The position numbers and the translations under genes are program-made. Shown piece by piece: positions 1-7,936 of a stretch of 44,507 bases of DNA; within the stretch, counting starts at the first letter, position 1, and every line of letters begins with the position of its first letter. Under the pieces are notes generated by a model. The model ran no database searches and was not told the DNA's origin. It saw only the letters and a list, made by a program, of their open reading frames with translations. The stretch is from positions 1-44,507 of IMG/VR virus record IMGVR_UViG_3300020467_000009. One strand, 5' to 3'. The DNA is from a virus.

Positions 1-81
1 GGCTGGGCAGCAATGCTTGGATTCGTAGCAGCAGTTGGTGCATATGTAACAACTGGTCAAATCATTCCTGGAATTTTCTAA
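1..81 (+). CDS. hli: High-light-inducible protein (HLIP), 3' end only
   Basis: The window opens inside this gene; 26 codons and a TAA remain. The visible protein has the chlorophyll a/b-binding-like helix of HLIPs (GWAAMLGFVAAVGAY) followed by the typical ending TGQIIPGIF. HLIPs are small thylakoid proteins that bind chlorophyll and carotenoids and protect photosystem II under stress; they are common in marine cyanophages. The upstream ExxNGR half lies outside the window. The stop overlaps the ATG of the next HLIP gene by one base (TAATG), so the two are probably translated together. Confidence 0.9.
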   Translation, partial: GWAAMLGFVAAVGAYVTTGQIIPGIF

Positions 82-206
82 TGAAAAAATTAGAAAAACA
101 AAAGGTTATTGCAGAAAACTGGAACGGAAGACTAGCAATGCTTGGTCTTGTTGCAGCTGCAACATCTGATTTACTCACAGGACATATGTTCTTTGGCGTG
201 TTTTAA
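81..206 (+). CDS. hli: High-light-inducible protein, complete, 41 aa
   Basis: A complete 41-residue HLIP. The core AENWNGRLAMLGLVAAA (residues 11-27) carries the Glu and Asn chlorophyll ligands and the Arg of the family signature ExxNGRxAMxG; the tail TGHMFFGVF replaces the more usual TGQxxPGxx ending. The protein is short even for a phage HLIP, with an 11-residue N-terminus before the helix. It is expected in the thylakoid membrane, stabilising photosystem II or its assembly intermediates. It overlaps both neighbours by one base (TAATG at each junction), so it belongs to one translationally coupled string running to about 547. Confidence 0.9.
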   Translation: MKKLEKQKVIAENWNGRLAMLGLVAAATSDLLTGHMFFGVF

Positions 207-376
207 TGCCTGAGTTGTCAGTAACTAATGAAATATCACCCTTTTTTGCAATCCTATGGTGTTTATATCCCATAGGTTTTGCAGTTTTATTAGAGCTAGT
301 TTTACGTGCTAGTAATAATGATGACGATGATGATCAGGGTGGTGGTGTAATGTCACCTATTTATCAAGGAACCTAA
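206..376 (+). CDS. Small single-span membrane protein with acidic C-terminal stretch
   Basis: A 56-residue protein: a short N-terminus, one hydrophobic segment at about residues 12-34 (PFFAILWCLYPIGFAVLLEL), then Arg, an Asn-Asn-Asp5 run and a Gly-rich tail ending IYQGT. I do not recognise the family. Its length, one membrane span and place behind two HLIP genes suggest a small thylakoid-associated subunit or factor; that is inference. Both ends overlap neighbours by one base (TAATG). The run of five Asp could be a contact or cation-binding surface on one side of the membrane. Confidence 0.72.
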   Translation: MPELSVTNEISPFFAILWCLYPIGFAVLLELVLRASNNDDDDDQGGGVMSPIYQGT

Positions 377-450
377 TGAATCATTTATTTTTCACACTTA
401 TCATTGCAGCTTATTTAGTAACTGATTTAAGTGCTATTGTTTATGCATAA
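376..450 (+). CDS. Tiny membrane peptide, 24 aa
   Basis: A 24-residue ORF that is almost all one hydrophobic helix (LFFTLIIAAYLVTD). Its ATG overlaps the previous stop by one base and its 3' end overlaps the next ATG by 8 bases, matching the coupled pattern of this string. Alone it would be too short to call. Support is positional: no space lies between neighbouring genes and the product is another small membrane segment. Function unknown; comparable in size to the smallest photosystem or cytochrome b6f subunits, but I cannot match it to one. Confidence 0.5.
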   Translation: MNHLFFTLIIAAYLVTDLSAIVYA

Positions 451-547
451 AAATATTTTTTATAGTCCATACTATCCTCTTATTGAGTTTGGATTCTTTG
501 TCATTGTAGGCACAGTGGCAGGACTATACGGTTTTCTACAAGTATAA
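443..547 (+). CDS. Tiny membrane protein, 34 aa
   Basis: A 34-residue ORF with a Tyr/Pro-rich start (YSPYYP) and one membrane span (FGFFVIVGTVAGLYGFL). It is the last of the coupled string that starts with the HLIP genes and overlaps the previous ORF by 8 bases in another frame. Size and topology resemble single-helix photosynthetic subunits, but no diagnostic motif lets me name one. Treat the function as unknown. Confidence 0.55.
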   Translation: MHKNIFYSPYYPLIEFGFFVIVGTVAGLYGFLQV

Positions 548-571
548 TTTAAGTAAAATTGATATAGAAAA

Positions 572-748
572 TTGCAGCGGTACAAAAGAAGAAATTTACC
601 ATTTTTTCAAGAAGCAAGAATAGCATTAGAAAATAAATGCGACTGCCCTCATTGTATAAATAAAGATACTCAAGCAGAAAGAGCTGGAAAATATTATGAA
701 AATTTAAGCAAAAATTGCAAAAAATTCAAAAAAAGTAACGACTCCTGA
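572..748 (+). CDS. Possible small Cys-containing protein, TTG start
   Basis: An open frame of 58 codons with a TTG start; an in-frame TGA just upstream (560-562) limits the start. The product is basic and has a CDCPHC motif (residues 23-28) that could bind metal, plus a late Cys. There is no convincing ribosome binding site. It fills the gap between the membrane-protein string and the convergent PsbN-like gene. It may be real or a chance frame in AT-rich DNA. Confidence 0.35.
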   Translation: MQRYKRRNLPFFQEARIALENKCDCPHCINKDTQAERAGKYYENLSKNCKKFKKSNDS

Positions 749-776
749 AAGAATAGTAATAAATCTAATAATTTTT

Positions 777-1007
777 TTAATCGTCGTGCTCATCCCAAGG
801 ATCGGTTAAATTTTTATTAGGTGGTCCAAATGCCATATATATTCCATAGGCTGTAACTAGGAATAATAATATAAGGATAATAGCAATTATCTGACCTTCT
901 GGTGGTAATCCAGCATAATTTCCATGTTTAATTAATGGTTGCTTTTCCCAAGTGCCAGGAAGAGTATATACAGAGGGTCGAGACAGAAAATAATTAATTA
1001 TCTGCAT
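777..1007 (-). CDS. psbN: PsbN-like protein with N-terminal extension
   Basis: A 76-residue protein whose C-terminal ~40 residues look like PsbN: a membrane helix (about 39-55, IIAIILILLFLVTAYGIY) followed by AFGPPNKNLTDPWDEHDD, the counterpart of the conserved PsbN ending FGPPS-x-L-x-DPF-x-x-HED. PsbN is a thylakoid protein needed for photosystem II assembly and repair rather than a subunit of the finished complex. Typical PsbN is about 43-46 residues; here about 35 extra residues (MQIINYFLSRPSVYTLPGTW...) precede the helix, with no internal Met before residue 58, so the extension is part of the ORF. It converges on the HLIP string. The assignment rests on the helix and tail motif only. Confidence 0.75.
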   Translation of the reverse strand: MQIINYFLSRPSVYTLPGTWEKQPLIKHGNYAGLPPEGQIIAIILILLFLVTAYGIYMAFGPPNKNLTDPWDEHDD

Positions 1008-1052
1008 TTAATATTTATATTTACTTTTATTCTATCTTTTTCTAAAAATTCT

Positions 1053-1586
1053 TCAAGAATTAGGGTCTACTGGATATTGTGTCATGTTAGGTGTTCCATC
1101 ATCTTTGTTGCTATATAAAGTAACTAAAGCTGCGGTATCTGCACATGCATCAATCTCTGTTTCTCTTGTATTACAAGCTGTTCGGACTCCATCACGATAT
1201 GTACTGATTGCTGTAGGTATTGCAGTAGATTTTTCTGCTTTTCTTACAACGTACCAATCATATATTGCTAATAAACTACCAGCAATAACTTTTTCCTGTG
1301 CTTTTAATACTGATTTAACACCTAAAGTAACAACCTGATCTCCATTATCATCTAATGCAGGATCACCATTCTCATCAACTTCATTTGTATCTGTAAGAGT
1401 CTTTGCAGTTCCATCACCCCAATAAAAACGTGAGTCATATGTAGGTGCGTCAGCAACTTCAGTAATTCCTAAAGCAATTTTTTCCTCTGCTGTTGATAAT
1501 CTTAACCAGTTGGCAGGGTAGTTTATATCGTTGTGACTAAATGCCACATCGACTGCTAATGGATTTCCGTCTAATTTAAAAGCCAT
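1053..1586 (-). CDS. Fibre-companion protein, probably tail-fibre assembly type
   Basis: 177 residues, directly downstream of the 1001-residue fibre gene. The N-terminal half has NYPANWLRLSTAEEK and a FYWGDGT patch; the C-terminal half is helical, with a DWYVVRKAEKSTAIPTAIST segment and repeated Arg/Glu residues. Small proteins of this kind follow tail-fibre genes in marine phages and resemble fibre assembly chaperones of the DUF4376 type; I name that by pattern only. It is last in the leftward fibre block, consistent with a role in folding or attaching the fibre before it. Confidence 0.6.
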   Translation of the reverse strand: MAFKLDGNPLAVDVAFSHNDINYPANWLRLSTAEEKIALGITEVADAPTYDSRFYWGDGTAKTLTDTNEVDENGDPALDDNGDQVVTLGVKSVLKAQEKVIAGSLLAIYDWYVVRKAEKSTAIPTAISTYRDGVRTACNTRETEIDACADTAALVTLYSNKDDGTPNMTQYPVDPNS

Positions 1587-1610
1587 AGTTTTATTTTAGT
1601 ATATATTTGT

Positions 1611-4600
1611 TTATCTAGCACGTGCGTACTTAAATGGTGCTTCTGCAAATGCGAAATAAATAAACTCATGACCAGCTGAAGAATTAAAATAACCAGAAGC
1701 AGCACGAGGTTTAAAACCATTAGACAATATATCTATATTTTCAGTAGTAGCTTCAGCATCACTTAAATTTGGAAATAAATAAGCACTACTTCCATGTGGT
1801 CGGTTTGTATCATATCTTTTGGTATCAAATAAAATCCAATCTACTGATGATGATATTTTCTTAATCAAGATCCAAGCTGGTCTGAAACCTGTTAAAACAA
1901 ACGTACCATCAGCATTTCCGTTGGCTATATATTTTCCAAACTTGCTATACCCTGCTACTTCGCTGAAACAGAAAGCCACATAATTTTCAGTATTAACATT
2001 AGTATCTCCTGAAAAATCTCCTACATCGCCATCACCAACGTAAAATACAGTACTTGTAGGAGTAGTTTCATACCATTGGTTTTTACTTTGACTTGTATTT
2101 GATGGTGTAGAGTTTTCATCTAATCTTAAATTTAAAGTCCAAGGGCTTTCATCAGACCCAACTGCCCAACTACGGTTTGCACTTCTATCTTTGGCAATAA
2201 TCCAGTTAGGTTTTACACCTAAACCATGTCCTATAGTCGCTCCACCAGTACCATTTCCTGTGTAAGTAACAATAGAAAACCCTGCTGTGGTATTTGCTTT
2301 TGCAGTTGATTGTATTGACCCATCAAAATTACTTGACCCAAGAGTTGTATTTGTATTGATTGAACCCCCCATCCCACTGTGAGCTGAGCACCAATAATAG
2401 AGCTGGGGTGCGGATGCTGGTACTGTTATATGTAATCTTCTTGTAGTAGCTGATGAGAATCCTGATGTGTATTGGCTATAAGTTTTTGATACTCCATCTA
2501 AGAAATAAGTTATTCCTGATGTATATACAGTTCCATTAGCTGCTGTTCCGATACTAAATGGATGACTAGCATTTGTGGAATCATCCATGTTGAAAATATA
2601 AGTACCACCTTCTGCAAGATCAAGAGTTACTGCACTTTGAGCAAATGTTGCTGAGTTAGCAGAGTTTCTAAATCTATATTTATTACCAGAATCAGAAACA
2701 ACTACTACTCTATAAGTTGCACCATCTGTCTCCCCTGCATCCCAATTCCAACCAACATACGTTCTGCCGCTGGCATTCATTCTTTGATATGCAGAATTTG
2801 AATTAGCATCATTATTTCCTTTTCCAAAGGTATATCCGTTTGAATCAAATGACTCAAAACCAGCATCAGTAGTTGTACCTTCAGCATCAGTTGCGTTAGT
2901 TCCACTAACAAATGCTCCGACATTACCATTTCCAGTTCCACTATCTGTATAAGGTGCTAAAGAATAAACCAAATAATGACTCATTATTGATACAGTTCTT
3001 GCTTTTATCCATACAAAATCAGGTTGAAATTCTAATCCTGTAATAGCTCTGTTATTTGTACTATTACCAGACCAAAGTAAAATATCAAAATGTTTATTAG
3101 GTAGCAGTATTGTTGGGTCGGGTAAGTTTGCTGAACACATAGCTTTTGCTCCCGTGGGAACTGCATATTTAAAATCTCCTATACCACTAGCATCTGTATT
3201 ACCTCCTGCTGTATTACCTCCTGAGAATGTACTATCTTGTCCAAAATTAGCGTGAAGAGTTACGTTAAATGATCCACTACCACTAAAGAGATAAAGTCCT
3301 ATTCCTTCAAATCCACCCGTAGATTCTGTAAAAAAACTATTTCCAAGAGTTATAGCACTTGTTGGAGTTGATTGATTCCAAGAGCCAGAACCATTTCCCC
3401 ATTGTCCATTTTTAGCAAAATATACTTCTGGTGTAGATGCATCCATATCAATATAAACACCCATAATATCGTTTTGTGTAGATGCACTTCCATAAGAACT
3501 ATTTGTCTCAGATCCATTTGTATTTACATATTTATCCCCATCATCACCATATATTCCAACCCATCTACTGTTAGTACTTGTTGGAGTTATAAGAACTTGA
3601 TATGGAGCTACACCAATAAATGTTTGAGCAGATGAACTTGAATAGCTTATTATTTTAACTTCTGCATACCATTTACCAGAGGTTGGCATAATTGTACTTA
3701 AAGCTGATCGGTTTAAATTTCTAGCAGAACCACTTGTACCTGATACAAACCTTAAATTTCCTTCTGACAATGATGCTCCACTTGCTGCTGGTGTTCCATA
3801 AAATCTTAATGTCGAAAAATTATTTGTAGGACTATCTTTTACAGCATCACCAGTTACAAAATTATTTGGTGTGTAGTTGTTGCCATTTCCACTTGTATCT
3901 TTGCCAAGAGTTGTTGCAGTCGTTCCAGAATTATCTGCGAAATTTAATCTGAAACCATTTGTTCCAAAAGTTAATCCTGATGTATCTATAGGAACCCATT
4001 GCCCTGTATCTGCATTTGTCTCTGCGAAAGAACTAGGTGTAAGTTGTAATCCATCAATAAAATTAAGTTCAGCTACATATCCATCAAAACTATTTGAAGT
4101 ATTTCTAAATCCTCCAATACTATGAGTGTTTCCACTGACGTTATATCCTGTGTCAACATTTTGACTAGGATAAGTTGCAGTAGTAAAGGTAGTTTCTTGT
4201 TCTCCGTTTACATATATTTTTACTCTATCAGATTGAGTTGATTGTGTAGTATCAAGAGCTAATACAATATGATACCAAGCACTAGGATCTCGAAATACTC
4301 TTTTAGTTCTAAATTGAAATTGAATACTGCCATCATAACTGTAAAAATTAAGTTCATGAATATTACTTCCTTGATATTCAAACCTTATTTCACCGTAAGG
4401 AGTTGATGATGGGTGACCATTGTATATAAGACATTGTTCTTCATTTTGAACTGTTCTTTTTACCCAAAAACTGTATGTAAAAGTTCGCCTATTACTTGTC
4501 GAACCTAAACTTTTGGTCAAATACGTACTATCACTTCTATTAAACCTTAAACTACGTTCTATTTCAAAGTCTGCAGCTCCTGAAGCTCCAACTCTTATTG

Positions 4601-4616
4601 CATCATAAAAAGACAT
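1611..4616 (-). CDS. Giant tail fibre: LamG + SPRY-like + cupredoxin-like + repeat C-terminus
   Basis: A 1001-residue adhesin-like protein. Order as I read it: LamG/concanavalin-type jelly roll at about 25-235 (FTYSFWVKR, YHIVLALDTT, KIYVNGE, DGYVAELNFIDG); SPRY-like domain at about 290-460 (GKWYAEVKI, FIGVAP, GVYIDMD); a linking domain at about 505-630; cupredoxin-like domain at about 634-752 with possible copper ligands H685, C743, H746 and M749 in the loop YWCSAHSGMGG; then a C-terminal domain of the kind seen in marine phage fibres (GHGLGVKPNWIIAK, ending FIYFAFAEAPFKYARAR). It abuts the 300-aa fibre gene and is followed by a companion gene. Likely a distal, cell-surface-binding part of the virion. 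Confidence 0.85.
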   Translation of the reverse strand: MSFYDAIRVGASGAADFEIERSLRFNRSDSTYLTKSLGSTSNRRTFTYSFWVKRTVQNEEQCLIYNGHPSSTPYGEIRFEYQGSNIHELNFYSYDGSIQFQFRTKRVFRDPSAWYHIVLALDTTQSTQSDRVKIYVNGEQETTFTTATYPSQNVDTGYNVSGNTHSIGGFRNTSNSFDGYVAELNFIDGLQLTPSSFAETNADTGQWVPIDTSGLTFGTNGFRLNFADNSGTTATTLGKDTSGNGNNYTPNNFVTGDAVKDSPTNNFSTLRFYGTPAASGASLSEGNLRFVSGTSGSARNLNRSALSTIMPTSGKWYAEVKIISYSSSSAQTFIGVAPYQVLITPTSTNSRWVGIYGDDGDKYVNTNGSETNSSYGSASTQNDIMGVYIDMDASTPEVYFAKNGQWGNGSGSWNQSTPTSAITLGNSFFTESTGGFEGIGLYLFSGSGSFNVTLHANFGQDSTFSGGNTAGGNTDASGIGDFKYAVPTGAKAMCSANLPDPTILLPNKHFDILLWSGNSTNNRAITGLEFQPDFVWIKARTVSIMSHYLVYSLAPYTDSGTGNGNVGAFVSGTNATDAEGTTTDAGFESFDSNGYTFGKGNNDANSNSAYQRMNASGRTYVGWNWDAGETDGATYRVVVVSDSGNKYRFRNSANSATFAQSAVTLDLAEGGTYIFNMDDSTNASHPFSIGTAANGTVYTSGITYFLDGVSKTYSQYTSGFSSATTRRLHITVPASAPQLYYWCSAHSGMGGSINTNTTLGSSNFDGSIQSTAKANTTAGFSIVTYTGNGTGGATIGHGLGVKPNWIIAKDRSANRSWAVGSDESPWTLNLRLDENSTPSNTSQSKNQWYETTPTSTVFYVGDGDVGDFSGDTNVNTENYVAFCFSEVAGYSKFGKYIANGNADGTFVLTGFRPAWILIKKISSSVDWILFDTKRYDTNRPHGSSAYLFPNLSDAEATTENIDILSNGFKPRAASGYFNSSAGHEFIYFAFAEAPFKYARAR

Positions 4617-5519
4617 TTATTTAACATCCAATGAAACTGCACAATGGATTACATTACTGGATTTAATAATGTAATCTATTCTGTCCGTCAATCCTGCTCC
4701 TGTAGTTAGTGTTGGTGCTGTGCCTCCTACAAATTTAAAGGCTGAATTAAATGCTGCAGTTCTAGATCCTGAACCATCCTGTGTAATAAATATTGAACCT
4801 GCCTGACCTACTACCTGATTACTTGGTGCTGCAAATGTTCTGTTACCACCTAATGTTACTGAGTGATGACAGGCTGTAGCCATATCTATTGTTATTGTTG
4901 CTCCGTCTGATAATGCTGTGATATTTGCTGCAGCTCCTCCTGTAAGTGCAACTCCTCCACTGGCTGTTTCAAATTTTTTAACGGAATTATGAAAAAGATC
5001 TACTGAACCATCTTGTGTAGCTTGTATCATATTTTCACTATTAGCTGCATTATTAACAGTAAAGCTATTAGTTAAAATTCTTAAATTTCCAGTTCCTGAT
5101 TCTTCAATGTAAGAATGGTTAGAGTCATGATAAATACTAAGATCATTTCCAGTTCCAAACCTAATCTTTTGGTTATCTACTAAATCTAATGGACTGGATA
5201 ATTTAGTTCCTGTTACTGTTCCATCAGCTGGTGAAACAACAGATGAATCTACACTCTGTCCAAGAACAACCGCAAAGAAACTTAATCCACTGGCTGGTGC
5301 TGTAGTGAATGTAAGAGTACTTCCAGCTATCGTAAAGTCTTGATTTGGATTTTGAACTACACCTCCGAGACTTACAATAATATCGTTAGCAGTTCCAGGA
5401 GATACATTAGATCCACTTACAGCAAGAGTAAATGCAGTTGTACTACCATTAAATCCACTGGAGATATCATCTACTTCCCTATTACGACCCAGTTTGGGTT
5501 CTGGTCCTATGTATGCCAT
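4617..5519 (-). CDS. Tail fibre protein with virion-attachment N-terminus
   Basis: 300 residues. The N-terminus (MAYIGPEPKLGRNREVDDIS, then SGFNGSTTAFTL and SLGGVVQNPNQDFTIAGSTL) is of a type found at the start of many marine cyanophage fibres and is shared with the 231-aa protein at 23563-24258, so it probably attaches fibres to the tail. The middle has a RFGTGNDLSIYHDSNHSYI segment typical of cyanophage fibre shafts, and the C-terminus is a small beta-rich tip. Its stop is one base from the start of the 1001-residue fibre, so the two may form one appendage. Confidence 0.8.
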   Translation of the reverse strand: MAYIGPEPKLGRNREVDDISSGFNGSTTAFTLAVSGSNVSPGTANDIIVSLGGVVQNPNQDFTIAGSTLTFTTAPASGLSFFAVVLGQSVDSSVVSPADGTVTGTKLSSPLDLVDNQKIRFGTGNDLSIYHDSNHSYIEESGTGNLRILTNSFTVNNAANSENMIQATQDGSVDLFHNSVKKFETASGGVALTGGAAANITALSDGATITIDMATACHHSVTLGGNRTFAAPSNQVVGQAGSIFITQDGSGSRTAAFNSAFKFVGGTAPTLTTGAGLTDRIDYIIKSSNVIHCAVSLDVK

Positions 5520-5593
5520 CTAAACAAATACTTTTTATATATAAGTATTTTAAATTGACTAATCTCTTAGTCTTCTCCTTCTGCAGTATTTCC

Positions 5594-5776
5594 CTAAGTC
5601 CATTCAACAGGAGTATTTCCAGCAGCTTCCCATTCTAAATATTCTTGCCAATCTTTATTGTTAGGATCACAAGGGATATGAGCATTATCTTCTATTCTGA
5701 CAACTCCGTTTGGAGCTTTAAATCCTAATGTAATTGGATCAATTACTTGTTTAGCTCTTTTGTAAGTGTAAGTCAT
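5594..5776 (-). CDS. Short tail-fibre companion (chaperone-like), possibly truncated
   Basis: 60 residues, ATG overlapping the stop of the 412-aa fibre gene by 4 bases. It shares with the companion at 24338-24715 an N-terminal pattern of Met-Thr-Tyr, an Ile-rich strand, IP and WQEYLEWEAAGNTP versus YQEYLEWAKTNTAEE. The C-terminal helical part of that protein is missing. Just past the TAG the same frame continues GNTAEGED before a TAA, which looks like a copy of the GNTP region; so the gene may have been shortened, or the tail duplicated. Probably assists folding of the preceding fibre. Confidence 0.6.
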   Translation of the reverse strand: MTYTYKRAKQVIDPITLGFKAPNGVVRIEDNAHIPCDPNNKDWQEYLEWEAAGNTPVEWT

Positions 5777-7011
5777 AATTCTGCGTCTAACCTCATGTCA
5801 GTTATGTATGGAGAACTATTAATCATAAAGATATTTAGTACCATGTTACCTACTTGTTCAGTAAGATTGGTATTACTATCACTAGAATTACGCATATTAT
5901 CAAAAGTAATTGTAGGGTTAGCTCTCATTTCTATTGGATAAAAGTAAATAATATTACCCCAACCAGCGGTATGGTTGTATGCAGCACCTGCAATATTTCC
6001 ATGATCGTCTGCATTACCTTGAGAAGAATGTGCCATGCCACCACAAGGTCTGTTGAAATATCTTTGACACTTTAATCTGACAGACCCAAAGTCTTCGTGA
6101 GCAAAATCTGTTGCTGAGTCTCCTACTTCTAATTGAACTCCTGTAAGTTCAAATGTTGCATCATTTGTTGTATACCATGTTGTTGTCACATCTTTTATTC
6201 TTGCTGAACTGCTATATGTTGACCACGCATCTTCTGTTACAGAGCTTGCAGTTTTATCTGTTCCCATCATTGGAATAATACTAATTTTAAAACCCTCAGC
6301 AGTATTATTATCAAACTGTAAATTAGAATTTCCAGGAATTGATTTTGTTATTTTTGTCCAAGTATCAGCAGTTAAAGAACCTGTTTCAAAAGGATATTGA
6401 TAAGCAGTTCCATCCATTGTTTCTATGTAGCCTTTAAAAGTTTGAGCTACACTTGATTTAACCCAAAAAGATAGTGTTATATAACTAGATGCTGATAAAT
6501 AATTCCATCCAGAATTGGCGATATCTTGTGCTTCTATTTTATTTTGAATCCAAATATAATCATTAGAACCAGCACCACTTGTTTGGTTTCCATTTGTTAT
6601 TTTTAATGATTTTCTAAATCCCAAAGTATAAGGTGTAGTTCCACTTGCTATATCGGCATGTGTAATTGTAGGGTTTTCATCTGCACCATTAATATATACA
6701 GGAAATCTATCAAGAGCTTGATAACCAGAAGATGTAGATGACGTAGTCTGCGAATCAAGGCGTTGTGCCACTTGCATAGCTCCGTTAACTACTAAATTTT
6801 TAGCTTTACCAGCACTGGAAATTCCTGTTAAAGCTGCTCCTGAGATAGCAGGCAATGCTCCAGTAAGTTTTGAAGATGTTAATCCAGAAATTTTTGCATC
6901 AGTTATGGCTGAGTTAGCTACTTTAGCTGTTGTTACACAATCTGCTGCTAGGTCAGCTGCAACTATACTTCCGTCTACTGCATCTACTAATTGGGCTTTA
7001 GTTTGTGACAT
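5773..7011 (-). CDS. Tail fibre / receptor-binding protein
   Basis: 412 residues. The start (MSQTKAQLVDAVDGSIVAAD, then VANSAITDAKI) is a repeated beta-helix-like shaft; from about residue 90 comes KNLVVNGAMQVAQR and a carbohydrate-binding-module-like jelly roll (LSFWVKSS, YLSASSYIT, ITKSIPGN), then GVQLEVGDSATDFAHEDFG and CQRYFNR. The same order of motifs (NLIINGTMEVSQR, QLEVGTVETKF, CQRYYQV) occurs in the 386-aa protein at 24712-25872, so the two are paralogues. It is followed by a companion gene with ATGA overlap. Likely recognises a host surface sugar. Confidence 0.82.
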   Translation of the reverse strand: MSQTKAQLVDAVDGSIVAADLAADCVTTAKVANSAITDAKISGLTSSKLTGALPAISGAALTGISSAGKAKNLVVNGAMQVAQRLDSQTTSSTSSGYQALDRFPVYINGADENPTITHADIASGTTPYTLGFRKSLKITNGNQTSGAGSNDYIWIQNKIEAQDIANSGWNYLSASSYITLSFWVKSSVAQTFKGYIETMDGTAYQYPFETGSLTADTWTKITKSIPGNSNLQFDNNTAEGFKISIIPMMGTDKTASSVTEDAWSTYSSSARIKDVTTTWYTTNDATFELTGVQLEVGDSATDFAHEDFGSVRLKCQRYFNRPCGGMAHSSQGNADDHGNIAGAAYNHTAGWGNIIYFYPIEMRANPTITFDNMRNSSDSNTNLTEQVGNMVLNIFMINSSPYITDMRLDAEL

Positions 7012-7049
7012 CTACTCCAAATAATATATAATTTAATTTTAAGCTTTGT

Positions 7050-7232
7050 TTATCTACGAATTCTTACTGTTTCTATTGCTGGTTTTCCTAGCTCTTGTTC
7101 AAAGTCTTGTTCGACTGAAAGAGCAGGAATATCTGAACCCGATTGACTATACAAATTCTTACGTCTTATATAACCATCTACAAAACTTTTTCCACCATTT
7201 GCCATTACTGTTGGGAAGTCATTATCTCCCAT
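7050..7232 (-). CDS. Small hypothetical protein, 60 aa
   Basis: A hydrophilic 60-residue protein (MGDNDFPTVMANGGKSFVDG..., ending VRIRR). No family recognised. It lies two bases downstream of the 110-aa gene and 38 bases upstream of the 412-aa fibre gene, in the same direction, so it is probably co-expressed with virion genes. A GYIRRKN segment and the basic end could bind nucleic acid or a partner protein; nothing more can be said. Confidence 0.6.
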   Translation of the reverse strand: MGDNDFPTVMANGGKSFVDGYIRRKNLYSQSGSDIPALSVEQDFEQELGKPAIETVRIRR

Positions 7233-7234
7233 GA

Positions 7235-7567
7235 TTAACGACCCATCATTTTTAAAAAATTACTAACTCTATCTCCAACAGGAGTTTCCTGAGATATAGC
7301 ATTCATAGGATTATTTTTTTCAAAAGCTTTTTCATTTGCTTCTTCATATGGCTCACTAACTGCCATCCCTTGATTCATAGTATCTTCCTGTTTAAATTTA
7401 GGATCTTGCATCAAAGCACTATTATCAAAACCATCTCCAATTTTTGTAGGCGACATTATTGGTGGGGGAAATCCCCTTTCAGGAAATACAACAGTAGGAG
7501 GCTGAGGTGCTTCAGGTTTTTTAGGAAAATAAAAATCTAAAAATTTTTTTAAATCTTTAGAGGGCAT
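7235..7567 (-). CDS. Hypothetical Pro/Met-rich protein, probably virion-associated
   Basis: 110 residues, Pro-rich near the N-terminus (PKKPEAPQPPTVVFPERG) and mostly hydrophilic, with a short C-terminal amphipathic helix (VSNFLKMMGR). No family recognised. It is the first gene of the leftward fibre block after the long non-coding region 7568-8005. The composition suggests a disordered virion component or adaptor; this is inference. Confidence 0.6.
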   Translation of the reverse strand: MPSKDLKKFLDFYFPKKPEAPQPPTVVFPERGFPPPIMSPTKIGDGFDNSALMQDPKFKQEDTMNQGMAVSEPYEEANEKAFEKNNPMNAISQETPVGDRVSNFLKMMGR

Positions 7568-7618
7568 GTTGTTAATTTGAACTTTTCTTTATATTAACAT
7601 TCACAAAACTACTAGGGT

Positions 7619-7636
7619 TAGGAAGTGATTGTATAT
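7619..7636 (+). repeat. Direct repeat copy 1 (TAGGAAG-N5-GTATAT)
   Basis: TAGGAAGTGATTGTATAT. A second copy lies at 7846-7863; 16 of 18 positions match. Could be a second class of binding site or a relic of a duplication. Confidence 0.4.
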
Positions 7637-7786
7637 TATTTTTTTTCGAAATGTACAACCAATTACCCACCCCTACCTCGGCATTTTTTTGAAATTTAAG
7701 TCCTTATATATAAAATAGTAGGTATGGTTAGTATGCTTTTTGACTATACTATCTTTAAAATCTATTCTCTCGCAATAAGTTTACTA

Positions 7787-7797
7787 TGAACACCCAA
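7787..7797. repeat. Inverted repeat arm 1, operator-like
   Basis: TGAACACCCAA. Its exact reverse complement is at 7937-7947. This copy also continues into GTTCA, giving a TGAAC-N6-GTTCA dyad at 7787-7802, the shape of a site for a dimeric DNA-binding protein. Confidence 0.5.
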
Positions 7798-7845
7798 GTT
7801 CACAAAAAAAATAGGGGTTTTACTCGGCTACGTGTATGTTGAGGA

Positions 7846-7863
7846 TAGGAAGAGAGTGTATAT
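7846..7863 (+). repeat. Direct repeat copy 2 (TAGGAAG-N5-GTATAT)
   Basis: TAGGAAGAGAGTGTATAT, 227 bases downstream of the first copy in the same orientation. Confidence 0.4.
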
Positions 7864-7936
7864 AAAATATTTAACAGTCACATACCTAACCTCACTTTCC
7901 CTAGAAGTAATTAAAATAGGTAAAAAAATTTGGGTT

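Noticed and set aside
1012-1019. TATAAATA just upstream of the PsbN-like gene
   Set aside because: It ends 4 bases before the start codon, so a T4-late-type start point would fall at or inside the gene; kept out of the promoter list.
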